Assembly: GCA_003030745.1 (NCBI GenBank)
Contig: PYVG01000037.1
Coordinates: 1-7,810 of the forward strand
Origin: Pseudidiomarina aestuarii
GTDB taxonomy: Bacteria; Pseudomonadota; Gammaproteobacteria; Enterobacterales; Alteromonadaceae
DNA length: 7,810 bases
Direction: 5' to 3'
In this document: piece after piece, positions 1-5,423 of the stretch
Layout: the number at the start of each line of letters is the position of its first letter
Position numbering within the stretch: the stretch's first letter is position 1
Made by a program: the position numbers and the translations under genes
The notes under the pieces: model-generated
Database searches by the model: none
Told to the model about the DNA's origin: nothing
What the model saw: only the letters and a program-made list of their open reading frames with translations

Positions 1-324
1 ATCGGTGACGGGTACGGTGACCGAACTACCAAGCAAACTTGATTTAAGATGCGCTGGCATGTCATCTGGTCCTTCGCAGGTGTGGCGATAGTACGGCGCG
101 TTTTCTGGAACCATAGTATTGAAGTGACTTTCGAAGTCGGTGCGCACGGTGGGGTCAGCATTCTCATTGATGGTCAGCGATGCTGAGGTGTGCTTAATAA
201 ATACGTGCAGCAATCCGGCCTTCACCTCGTGTAAGTTAGGTAGCGCCCGTTCAATATCATCGGTAATGATGTGAAATCCGCGTGGGTAGGGACGGAGTCT
301 GAGTTCAGTTTGAAAAATGGGCAT
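1..324 (-). CDS. yjbQ: YjbQ family protein (UPF0047, secondary thiamine-phosphate synthase-like), C-terminus beyond left edge
   Basis: The minus strand translates without a stop from ATG at 324 to the edge, giving 108 codons that begin MPIFQTELRLRPYPRGFHII. Hallmarks of the YjbQ/UPF0047 family are visible: HTSASLTINENADP at residues 45-58, followed by TVR, and EGPDDMPAHLKSSLLG at 84-99. E. coli YjbQ is about 138 residues, so roughly the last 30, including the C-terminal RR-containing segment, lie outside the window. Members are small cytosolic proteins. The family is annotated as a secondary thiamine-phosphate synthase on the basis of a weak activity, so its main physiological role is uncertain. 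The start is supported by a GAG about 8 bases upstream and by alignment with the family N-terminus. It is divergent from the methyltransferase at 416, with 91 bases between them. Confidence 0.93.
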   Translation of the reverse strand, partial: MPIFQTELRLRPYPRGFHIITDDIERALPNLHEVKAGLLHVFIKHTSASLTINENADPTVRTDFESHFNTMVPENAPYYRHTCEGPDDMPAHLKSSLLGSSVTVPVTD

Positions 325-415
325 GACAGTTCTCGCTAACGTGGCTAAGCTGAAGCTACCAATTATTAGCGCTTGCATCAATCTTCGCACAGGCAAGTGC
401 GCAATATGAGTTCAC

Positions 416-1021
416 ATGGATAGTATTCATTTCTACGCAGACAATGCCGCCAAGCTCGCGGAACAATACGACAGTTTAAGCTTCGAGCAGGTGCATGGGG
501 ATTGGCTGCGTTGGTTGCCCAAGCACGGAAGTGCACTCGATATTGGTGCGGGATCTGGGCGTGATGCCTTAGCATTGACTCAACTGGGTCTGAAAGTGAC
601 GGCTATTGAGCCAGTGCAAGAGCTACGAAGCATAGGGCAATCGAAGTCAGCAGACGTTGGATGGCTTGATGACACGTTGCCAGAGCTCAAACAAGTGACT
701 ACCGCGTTCGATCTGATTTTGGTGAGCGCAGTGTGGATGCACCTTACGCCAGAACAGCAACGCCAATCCCTCGATAGAATTGCTAAATTGCTAAATCCCA
801 ATGGCATTTGGGTCGTGACCCTCCGTCATGGCGGCTTTGATGATGGCCGTCAGAGTTATCCGCAGCATGAAAATGAATTGTTTGAATGGGCTCAGGACAA
901 TGGACTAGAACTGTTGCAGTCGGCCTTTAACCATGACCAGTTAGCGCGTCAGCAAGTGCGCTGGCAAACATTGGTGTTTCGGCTGAAACCTTGTGATGAC
1001 GAGGTGATTCATGAGCGCTAG
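416..1021 (+). CDS. class I SAM-dependent methyltransferase
   Basis: This 201-residue protein has a Rossmann-type methyltransferase fold. Motif I is LDIGAGSGRD at residues 41-50, the acidic residue closing strand 2 is E65 (AIEP), the motif IV region is FDLILVSAVWMHL at 98-110, and the strand-5 segment LNPNGIWVVTLRHG lies at 126-139. The substrate cannot be read from the sequence: there is no NPPY or DPPY motif of amino-DNA methylases and no PC motif of cytosine-5 methylases, so RNA, protein or small-molecule targets are as likely as DNA. The ATG at 416 is the only possible upstream start, since TGA at 407-409 blocks extension in this frame. Its ribosome binding site is weak (GAG about 5 bases away). 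The 3' end overlaps the HNH gene by 11 bases, which suggests translational coupling and a joint role. No clear promoter was found upstream. Confidence 0.9.
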   Translation: MDSIHFYADNAAKLAEQYDSLSFEQVHGDWLRWLPKHGSALDIGAGSGRDALALTQLGLKVTAIEPVQELRSIGQSKSADVGWLDDTLPELKQVTTAFDLILVSAVWMHLTPEQQRQSLDRIAKLLNPNGIWVVTLRHGGFDDGRQSYPQHENELFEWAQDNGLELLQSAFNHDQLARQQVRWQTLVFRLKPCDDEVIHER

Positions 1022-2522
1022 CAGTATGCCCTTTCAGCAGATTTTCTGGCCTGGCTCAAGGCTGATTGTTTATGGAACAGGAATTGGAGCAACCGTTTCG
1101 GAGTTAGTGCAGCTTGGCTATCCGGCGCACGGCTGGGAACGTTCGGTCGAGTTTTTAGAGGCCGAAGTACAAAGCGACCGCCTGCTCGAAAACCATCTTG
1201 AGCTGGTCGAGACCAGCAAGCCAGTTTTGTACACCCCTGTCGATGGCATGATTTGTGCGAACCTATTCGAGCAACTGCAACCTCACGAAGTATTCAGCGA
1301 ACTTCTGAGTATCCGGGAGTTGATTAAAGAATTTGGGCGTCTTGTTGTTCCTCATCAACTTGGGTCAGACTTTTCTGCGGAGCAGTTCATTTTACTGGCG
1401 CAACGAGTCGGCTTTAGTTGTATTGAACATCATGCTCAAGGTTTAGTTTTCACCAAACGTGCAGTTGCAGGACAACCGTTAGACCGCATTGAAAGCGTGT
1501 TGCGGAATGACCGTAAGTCGACGTCATATAAGTTGGCTTTGTTGCGGGCGTTTTGTGATATCGCGGAGCAGGACGAAGCCGCTGTTCGATGGCATACCAA
1601 TGGACAAGTGGGTGTCAGTATCGCTCGTATTGCTGAGCATTGGCTTCGTTACTATTGGCCACTGCAGGTTCGCGAGTTTCCACAAATTGGCCGTGGTCAG
1701 CGATTAGCTTTTGCTGCTGACCTTCAAGTATTGATTCAGCAGGCAGAGCAAGAGTTTCACACGTCTGCTGTGCAGCCTGAATTACTCTCTCTATTTTTAA
1801 CTGCGTGGGGGCAACAACGTCTACCTCAAGTCATGCAAGATCAATTGCAGCTGGTATTGAAGAAAATCAGACACGCGATAGTTCAAGGCCCCGTGACCTT
1901 CGCCAGCGGCGGTGAGATGTTCAGCTATGACAAAGTCCATAAGCAGGTTGTGGTAAACGCAGAGCTTTGGCGAGAGTTTTGCTTAACCGGTTACTGGGTT
2001 CGAGATTCACTCTTGGTACGCTGGGCTGACCTAACATGCTCATTTGCGGGGAATGGTAGCTCTTTTAATAAGGCGACTGTCATTGCTTGTCTATTTGAAA
2101 ATCAGTATATCGAACGCAACCAGACTGTCGCTCGTAAGCATTATGTGCGGCAACAGAACCTGCACTGCGTGTGGACAAATTCGCGTTTAGTTGGTGATAA
2201 GTTTGATGTTGATCACATGCTGCCGTTCAGCGCTTGGCATTTAAATGATCTCTGGAATTTACAGCCAGCCTCAAAAAAGGCAAACAATCAGAAGCGCGAC
2301 AAAATTCCAGCTCCTCAATTACTCGTCTCGAATCGCGACGAAATTATCGAGAACTGGCGCTATCTGCATACCTGCGAAGAACCACTGTTTGAATTCGAAC
2401 TGGAACGCACGCTCGGCGGCTTTCATGCAAACCGCTGGGAAACTGAGCTATTCCAGCATCTAATGAAACGAGTCGAGAGCAGTGTCACCGCTCGCCAAAT
2501 GCCCACCTGGCAGCCAGGCTGA
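1011..2522 (+). CDS. HNH endonuclease with degenerate methyltransferase-like N-terminal domain
   Basis: This 503-residue protein carries a C-terminal HNH nuclease motif: C386 (CVW), then DVDHMLPFSAWHLNDLWNLQ from 399 with the D401-H402 pair, N412, N416, and the KKANN..K stretch at 422-428 followed by KIP at 431-433. This matches the DH...N...N/H pattern of HNH endonucleases, which bind one metal in a beta-beta-alpha fold. Residues about 18-147 read like a second SAM-methyltransferase fold: VYGTGIGATVSELVQLGY resembles motif I, E43 sits where an acidic ribose-binding residue is expected, and DGMICANLFEQLQPHE resembles motif IV. GTGIGA departs from the usual GxGxG, so SAM binding may be lost. 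The middle part, SYKLALLRAFCDIA at 172-185 and HWLRYYWPL at 210-218, is a helical segment of the kind seen before HNH modules. GAGGTG just before ATG 1011 supports this start. The gene overlaps the methyltransferase gene by 11 bases. The target is unknown. Confidence 0.85.
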   Translation: MSASSMPFQQIFWPGSRLIVYGTGIGATVSELVQLGYPAHGWERSVEFLEAEVQSDRLLENHLELVETSKPVLYTPVDGMICANLFEQLQPHEVFSELLSIRELIKEFGRLVVPHQLGSDFSAEQFILLAQRVGFSCIEHHAQGLVFTKRAVAGQPLDRIESVLRNDRKSTSYKLALLRAFCDIAEQDEAAVRWHTNGQVGVSIARIAEHWLRYYWPLQVREFPQIGRGQRLAFAADLQVLIQQAEQEFHTSAVQPELLSLFLTAWGQQRLPQVMQDQLQLVLKKIRHAIVQGPVTFASGGEMFSYDKVHKQVVVNAELWREFCLTGYWVRDSLLVRWADLTCSFAGNGSSFNKATVIACLFENQYIERNQTVARKHYVRQQNLHCVWTNSRLVGDKFDVDHMLPFSAWHLNDLWNLQPASKKANNQKRDKIPAPQLLVSNRDEIIENWRYLHTCEEPLFEFELERTLGGFHANRWETELFQHLMKRVESSVTARQMPTWQPG

Positions 2523-2547
2523 TAAATTTATCCGACACAATCTGTCG
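2521..2547. repeat. palindrome GATAAATTTATC followed by a small hairpin
   Basis: A perfect 12-bp palindrome (2521-2532) starts inside the HNH stop codon. It is followed at once by CGACA-N5-TGTCG (2533-2547), a 5-bp stem. There is no U-tract after it, so it is not a convincing intrinsic terminator. It could be a regulator site ahead of the metallophosphatase, or chance. Confidence 0.25.
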
Positions 2548-2581
2548 CATAATTAGGTTACTTTGCTTAAATGTCTAAAAG

Positions 2582-2586
2582 AGGAG
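2582..2586 (+). promoter_or_regulatory. Shine-Dalgarno AGGAG fixing the metallophosphatase start
   Basis: AGGAG lies 5 bases before ATG 2592. The in-frame ATG at 2571 has no such site, and translation from it would add MSKRGVP ahead of the conserved MYDIIGDVHGH. The start at 2592 is therefore preferred. Confidence 0.8.
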
Positions 2587-2591
2587 TGCCT

Positions 2592-3500
2592 ATGTACGAC
2601 ATTATTGGTGATGTGCACGGTCATGCAGAGCGCCTCGAGTCACTGTTAGAAAAGCTGGGTTATCAAAATGCCGATGGTGTGTGGCGACATCCGCAGCGCA
2701 AGTTGATTTCGGTTGGTGACTTGGTCGATCGCGGGCCATATCAACGTCGCAGCGTCGACATTATACGGGCGATGCATGAAGCCGGCGAAGCGTTCGTTAT
2801 TATGGGGAATCACGAATTTAATGCGGTGGCGTGGGCGACTATGGATGCTGATGGTCAACCACTGCGGCCGCACACCAAGAAGAATCGCGCCCAGCATCAA
2901 GCTTTTCTCCAAGAGGCTGAGCAAGCTCCAGAATGGTATGCCAGCTCCATTGAGTGGTTTCGCCGTTTACCACTTTACCTAGACCTACCTGATTTGCGGG
3001 TTGTGCATGCCTGCTGGCATGAACAGTCGTTAGCCGTTCTCAATCGCTATTTGGACTCTCGCGGCGCTCTATTAGAAAGTGCTTGGAAATCCGCTACTAC
3101 GCCGAGCCATGAGCTGTTCGACGCTATTGAAACACTATGCAAAGGGTGGGAAACATCGCTTCCAGATGGGACATACTTCCATGATAAAGATGGCCACGAA
3201 CGCCGAGCAATCCGAACCCAATGGTGGCGTACTGATAGTCAGCGGTATCGCGATTTAGCGATCAGTGTCGGTGACCCGTCATCACTCCCAAATGCGAATA
3301 TCGATTCCAGTGCGTTACCTGGCTACGACAATCAGAAGCCACTTTTTGTTGGGCATTACTGGATGCGTGGTGAACCCTGTTTACAGTCGTCTCATATCGC
3401 CTGTGTCGACTGGACGGTCACAGGTCAACACGGCAAATTAGTCGCCTACCGTTTTCATGGCGAAACCGAACTCGATGCCAACCATCTCGTCTGGGTATAA
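2592..3500 (+). CDS. calcineurin-like metallophosphoesterase (serine/threonine phosphatase/ApaH-like superfamily)
   Basis: This 302-residue cytosolic enzyme has all the metal-binding motifs of the superfamily in order: GDVHGH (D7, H9), GDLVDRGP (D43, R47), GNHE (N73, H74), VVHACWH (H139) and VGHYW (H255). These residues hold the two-metal centre that hydrolyses phosphomonoesters or phosphodiesters. The VVHACWH, ACVDW and LVAYRFHGE stretches resemble a conserved proteobacterial subfamily of about 300 residues related to PrpE and diadenosine-tetraphosphatase-like enzymes. The physiological substrate of that subfamily is not known to me. The start at 2592 is set by the AGGAG site; the ATG at 2571 would add 7 residues without homology. 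The gene begins 69 bases after the HNH stop on the same strand, so it may share transcription with the methyltransferase/HNH pair, but the gap is large enough for independent expression. No signal peptide is present. Confidence 0.92.
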   Translation: MYDIIGDVHGHAERLESLLEKLGYQNADGVWRHPQRKLISVGDLVDRGPYQRRSVDIIRAMHEAGEAFVIMGNHEFNAVAWATMDADGQPLRPHTKKNRAQHQAFLQEAEQAPEWYASSIEWFRRLPLYLDLPDLRVVHACWHEQSLAVLNRYLDSRGALLESAWKSATTPSHELFDAIETLCKGWETSLPDGTYFHDKDGHERRAIRTQWWRTDSQRYRDLAISVGDPSSLPNANIDSSALPGYDNQKPLFVGHYWMRGEPCLQSSHIACVDWTVTGQHGKLVAYRFHGETELDANHLVWV

Positions 3501-3516
3501 CTAACTCAGCTGTCAT

Positions 3517-3539
3517 TATTTTATGATAAACATAAAATA
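3517..3539. repeat. AT-rich inverted repeat TATTTTATG-N5-CATAAAATA
   Basis: Two perfect 9-base arms (3517-3525 and 3531-3539) are separated by ATAAA. The repeat sits just after the metallophosphatase stop and 4 bases before a possible -35 box. Its symmetry and position suit an operator for the HTH protein encoded at the end of the following operon. It could instead act as a weak hairpin ending upstream transcription, but it lacks GC pairs. Confidence 0.5.
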
Positions 3540-3543
3540 TTCG

Positions 3544-3572
3544 TTGCATATCATTGAAACTAGATCTATCTT
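3544..3572 (+). promoter_or_regulatory. candidate sigma-70 promoter of the membrane protein/HTH operon
   Basis: TTGCAT (3544-3549), a 17-base spacer and TATCTT (3567-3572) would start transcription near 3579 and leave a leader of about 47 bases. The -35 and -10 each match the consensus in about four of six positions, so this is a plausible but unproven call. It lies directly downstream of the inverted repeat at 3517-3539. Confidence 0.4.
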
Positions 3573-3625
3573 GTGGGTATTCGCATGGCGCAACGAGCGC
3601 TGGCGCTACTTACTGGAGTCAGACA

Positions 3626-4231
3626 ATGAAATCGAATTTCTATCAGTGGGCGGGTATGGCAGCATTGGCGTTGGCTATCTTGTTCCCAATTTATTGGCTG
3701 GGTGTGTTCGGCCTCGCTATCGACAATTATGAAAACGGCTTTCTCGAAAATATCACCACGCTTGACGCTTGGGATGTGTTGTTTGTGATTATTGGTGCGC
3801 TTGAAGTGTTTGTGTACTTAGCGCTACGGCAATCGTTCAAGGACCAAATTGAAGGTGGGTTAGCAGCGGTTGCGTTGCTGGTTATGGCGGCGTTGGTGGC
3901 ACTGTTTCATCTGACGGTAGTCGTCGATATCTCATTATCTATGGGGCTGCTAGCCAGCTACAGAGATGGCTTGATTGAATTCGTATTGATTGCCAGCTTG
4001 GTGGTTTTGTTCTTGTATGCGGCAGTAGCCTTTGTGTTCGCAATCGCGTTACTGCTTCGCTTCGCTGACCTAAGCATGCTAATGAAAGTATTTGCCTGTG
4101 GCGTGTTGATCATGGCGGTCTTCCAATTCACGGTAATTCTAGGCATCGCCAATATCTTCTTGTTCCCAGTCTTAATGCTGCTTCTCGCAGTTCATTTTTG
4201 GCGCGGCGAACAAACAGTTGAGGTGGTTTAA
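3626..4231 (+). CDS. multi-pass inner-membrane protein, possibly DUF2975-like
   Basis: This 201-residue, very hydrophobic protein has about five or six predicted membrane helices, roughly residues 11-32, 50-67, 78-100, 117-144 (long, perhaps two), 152-172 and 174-191. There is a short charged loop (RQSFKDQIE) at 68-76 and a cytosolic-looking tail, RGEQTVEVV. There is no signal peptide beyond the first helix and no recognisable catalytic motif. GGAG at 3615-3618, 7 bases before ATG 3626, sets the start. The frame stays open upstream to a TTG at 3554, but the added residues are hydrophilic and unlike the rest. It precedes a YozG-like HTH gene by 21 bases. In Bacillus and many other bacteria such regulators are paired with DUF2975 membrane proteins (YoaS/YozG type), so a DUF2975-like identity is my inference from layout and topology, not from a sequence motif. 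Confidence 0.75.
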   Translation: MKSNFYQWAGMAALALAILFPIYWLGVFGLAIDNYENGFLENITTLDAWDVLFVIIGALEVFVYLALRQSFKDQIEGGLAAVALLVMAALVALFHLTVVVDISLSMGLLASYRDGLIEFVLIASLVVLFLYAAVAFVFAIALLLRFADLSMLMKVFACGVLIMAVFQFTVILGIANIFLFPVLMLLLAVHFWRGEQTVEVV

Positions 4232-4252
4232 CGTGCGCGGAGGTATCGCGGA

Positions 4253-4459
4253 ATGAGCATTCAAATCAATCTCGACGTTGAGCTAGCCAAGAATAAGATG
4301 TCGTTAACCGAGTTATCGGAGCGGGTGGGAGTATCCATGACTAACTTGTCGTTACTCAAAACCGGCAAGGTCAAAGCCATCCGCTTCAGTACACTGGAGG
4401 CTATTTGCCGCGCGCTGAACTGTCAGCCGGGTGACCTCATGGCCTATTTGCCCGACTAG
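4253..4459 (+). CDS. small Cro/CI-type HTH regulator, YozG-like
   Basis: This 68-residue protein is almost entirely one XRE helix-turn-helix domain. MSLTELSERVGVSMTNLSLL at residues 16-35 holds the turn and recognition helix, KTGKVKAIRFSTLEAICRAL follows, and the family-typical end CQPGDLMAYLPD (57-68) resembles the CQPGDIL ending of YozG-type regulators. It has no ligand or multimerisation domain. A strong ribosome binding site, GGAGG at 4239-4243, lies 9 bases before ATG 4253. It is the second gene of an operon with the membrane protein and probably controls that operon; the inverted repeat at 3517-3539 is a candidate binding site. It converges on the HigA-like gene, with 21 bases between the two stop codons and no obvious terminator. 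Confidence 0.9.
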   Translation: MSIQINLDVELAKNKMSLTELSERVGVSMTNLSLLKTGKVKAIRFSTLEAICRALNCQPGDLMAYLPD

Positions 4460-4480
4460 CCAATATCTTTGCGAAAGGAA

Positions 4481-4846
4481 CTAACACGAGCGTTTAGGTT
4501 TAATTAGTGCTGCTGCTGGAATGCCAAGACCTTGGTGTAAATTCCAGATCATTTTTAAACTCAATGAGCGCTTGTGGTTCAGTATTTCGTAGACCCGATT
4601 GCTTTTGCCGATCATTGGCTCAAGATCTTTAACCGTCAGGCCTTTACGTTCCATTTCGAACTTGATGGCCTCGACTGGATCGGGAAGGTCCATTGGAAAA
4701 TGCTTCCGTTCATAAGCTTCAATCAACGTCACCAAAATATCGAGCTTATCGCCTTCGGGCGTATTGGGAGCAGCCATCATCAAACGCTCAACTTCGCGAA
4801 GTGCTTCTTGGTAATCAGTCTCACTTTTAATGGGCTTTATATCCAT
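4481..4846 (-). CDS. HigA-like antitoxin (COG5499 type), no toxin partner beside it
   Basis: This 121-residue protein resembles E. coli HigA (YgjM). An N-terminal helical toxin-contact region, IKSETDYQEALREVERLMMA at residues 6-25 followed by LVTLIEAYERKH, leads to DPVEAIKFEMERKGLTVKDL (56-75), and the HTH spans about 72-98 with GKSNRVYEILNHKRSLSL. HigA proteins neutralise HigB, a ribosome-dependent mRNA interferase, and repress their own promoter. The frame is open up to an ATG at 4921, but the promoter at 4893-4921 lies inside that extension and homology begins at MDIKPIKSE, so 4846 is the preferred start. HigB normally precedes HigA. Here the promoter directly precedes the antitoxin and the downstream side holds an opposing gene, so this HigA appears orphan. 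It could be a solitary regulator or protect against related toxins elsewhere. Confidence 0.85.
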   Translation of the reverse strand: MDIKPIKSETDYQEALREVERLMMAAPNTPEGDKLDILVTLIEAYERKHFPMDLPDPVEAIKFEMERKGLTVKDLEPMIGKSNRVYEILNHKRSLSLKMIWNLHQGLGIPAAALIKPKRSC

Positions 4847-4892
4847 AACCTTCTCTTCATCCTGTGAAACTCTAGATTTACTCTTTCCGAAG

Positions 4893-4921
4893 ATTTTAGT
4901 CCCAGAATGGGACTGACGCAA
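4893..4921 (-). promoter_or_regulatory. promoter of the HigA-like gene with embedded palindromic operator
   Basis: On the minus strand TTGCGT (4921-4916), a 17-base spacer and TAAAAT (4898-4893) form a good sigma-70 promoter giving a leader of about 40 bases. The 17-bp inverted repeat AGTCCCAGAATGGGACT (4898-4914, perfect 7-base arms, 3-base centre) sits between the two boxes and touches the -10. This is a classic arrangement for autorepression by the encoded HTH protein. Confidence 0.65.
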
Positions 4922-4928
4922 TATACGC

Positions 4929-4957
4929 TTTACGATATATAATTTTTTGCTTATATT
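4929..4957 (+). promoter_or_regulatory. promoter of the toxin-remnant/XRE/aminopeptidase operon
   Basis: TTTACG (4929-4934), a 17-base spacer and TATATT (4952-4957) match sigma-70 boxes in four and five of six positions. Transcription would begin near 4964, about 15 bases before the remnant toxin ATG. Its -35 lies 7 bases from the -35 of the divergent HigA promoter, so occupancy of one could affect the other. Confidence 0.5.
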
Positions 4958-4978
4958 TTCATTTCGCAGAGTTCAAAC

Positions 4979-5085
4979 ATGACATGGAAGATTATTGTTT
5001 CAGATACCTACGAGAGGTGGATTCTAGAACTCAGTGACTCAGAGCAAGTTGATGTTTAAGCAAGTGAGGCGCAACTGGAGTTGTA
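4979..5085 (+). pseudogene. remnant of a HigB/RelE-type (phage Gp49-like) toxin
   Basis: ATG at 4979 opens a 26-codon frame, MTWKIIVSDTYERWILELSD then SEQVDV, ending at TAA 5057-5059. This matches the N-terminus typical of Gp49-like HigB/RelE toxins (MTW...FE.W...L....Q..V), which are normally about 110-120 residues and lie directly upstream of exactly the kind of XRE antitoxin found at 5088. After the stop, the same frame reads ASEAQLEL and ends at TAG 5083-5085, three bases before the antitoxin ATG, which is where a full toxin would be expected to stop. The simplest reading is an internal deletion of most of the gene, removing the catalytic core and joining the ends in or out of frame. The promoter remains. 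An alternative is that the 26-residue peptide is a real leader peptide, but the toxin-like sequence argues against it. Confidence 0.7.
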
Positions 5086-5087
5086 GG

Positions 5088-5423
5088 ATGACTAAGACGT
5101 TGAATGATTTACGTAAACAAATGAAGCCGGAAGTTCAGGCGGCTGCAAGTGAAAAGGCAGCTATTATACTTGCTGAAATGTCATTATCAGAAGCTCGAAA
5201 AATGCGAGGGAAACGCCAAGTTGAGCTCGCTCATGTGCTCGGTATAGCTCAGCCAAATGTTTCGCAGATTGAAAAGCGCCCTGATACGATGATCAGTACA
5301 TTATCTTCATACATCGAGGCACTTGGCGGAACACTGGAATTGCGCGCGAAATTTCCAGATGGGAATGATGTTGAAATCGTGCAATTTAAGCGTGCTACTC
5401 GTCAACAACAGAGAGATTCATGA
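5088..5423 (+). CDS. XRE-family antitoxin/regulator left from a HigBA-type pair
   Basis: This 111-residue protein has a helical N-terminus (MTKTLNDLRKQMKPEVQAAA) and an XRE HTH at about residues 35-65: RGKRQVELAHVLGIAQPNVS followed by QIEKR. The tail STLSSYIEALGGTLELRAKF (70-89) with PDG at 90-92 is highly characteristic of antitoxins that accompany Gp49-like HigB/RelE toxins. GGAG at 5077-5080, 7 bases before ATG 5088, supports the start; an upstream GTG at 5034 would run through the toxin remnant. Its toxin upstream is broken (4979-5085), so its remaining role is probably DNA binding at its own promoter. The stop codon overlaps the start of the aminopeptidase gene (ATGA at 5420-5423), making it the controller and translational partner of that gene. 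The last residues, KRATRQQQRDS, are basic and not typical of the family. Confidence 0.88.
   Translation: MTKTLNDLRKQMKPEVQAAASEKAAIILAEMSLSEARKMRGKRQVELAHVLGIAQPNVSQIEKRPDTMISTLSSYIEALGGTLELRAKFPDGNDVEIVQFKRATRQQQRDS

Noticed and set aside
386..401. Small hairpin CGCAC-N6-GTGCG upstream of the methyltransferase
   Set aside because: A 5-bp stem with no poly-U and no matching partner site; too weak to call an operator or terminator.
406..423. Five-codon reading frame (ATG to TAG) overlapping the methyltransferase start, as a possible regulatory leader peptide
   Set aside because: It has no good ribosome binding site or attenuator structure, and a frame this short arises easily by chance.
3554..3625. 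TTG start extending the membrane protein by 24 residues
   Set aside because: A rare start codon without a ribosome binding site, hydrophilic added residues, and a clear GGAG site before ATG 3626.
4574..4867. 97-codon plus-strand frame opposite the HigA-like gene
   Set aside because: Antisense shadow of a gene with clear family motifs; its translation resembles nothing recognisable.
4847..4921. Longer start (ATG at 4921) for the HigA-like protein
   Set aside because: The extension covers the likely promoter and palindrome, and its residues lack family similarity; the ATG at 4846 fits both.
5034..5087. GTG start at 5034 for the XRE antitoxin
   Set aside because: It would run through the toxin remnant in another frame, and GGAG plus ATG at 5088 matches the family N-terminus MTKTL.
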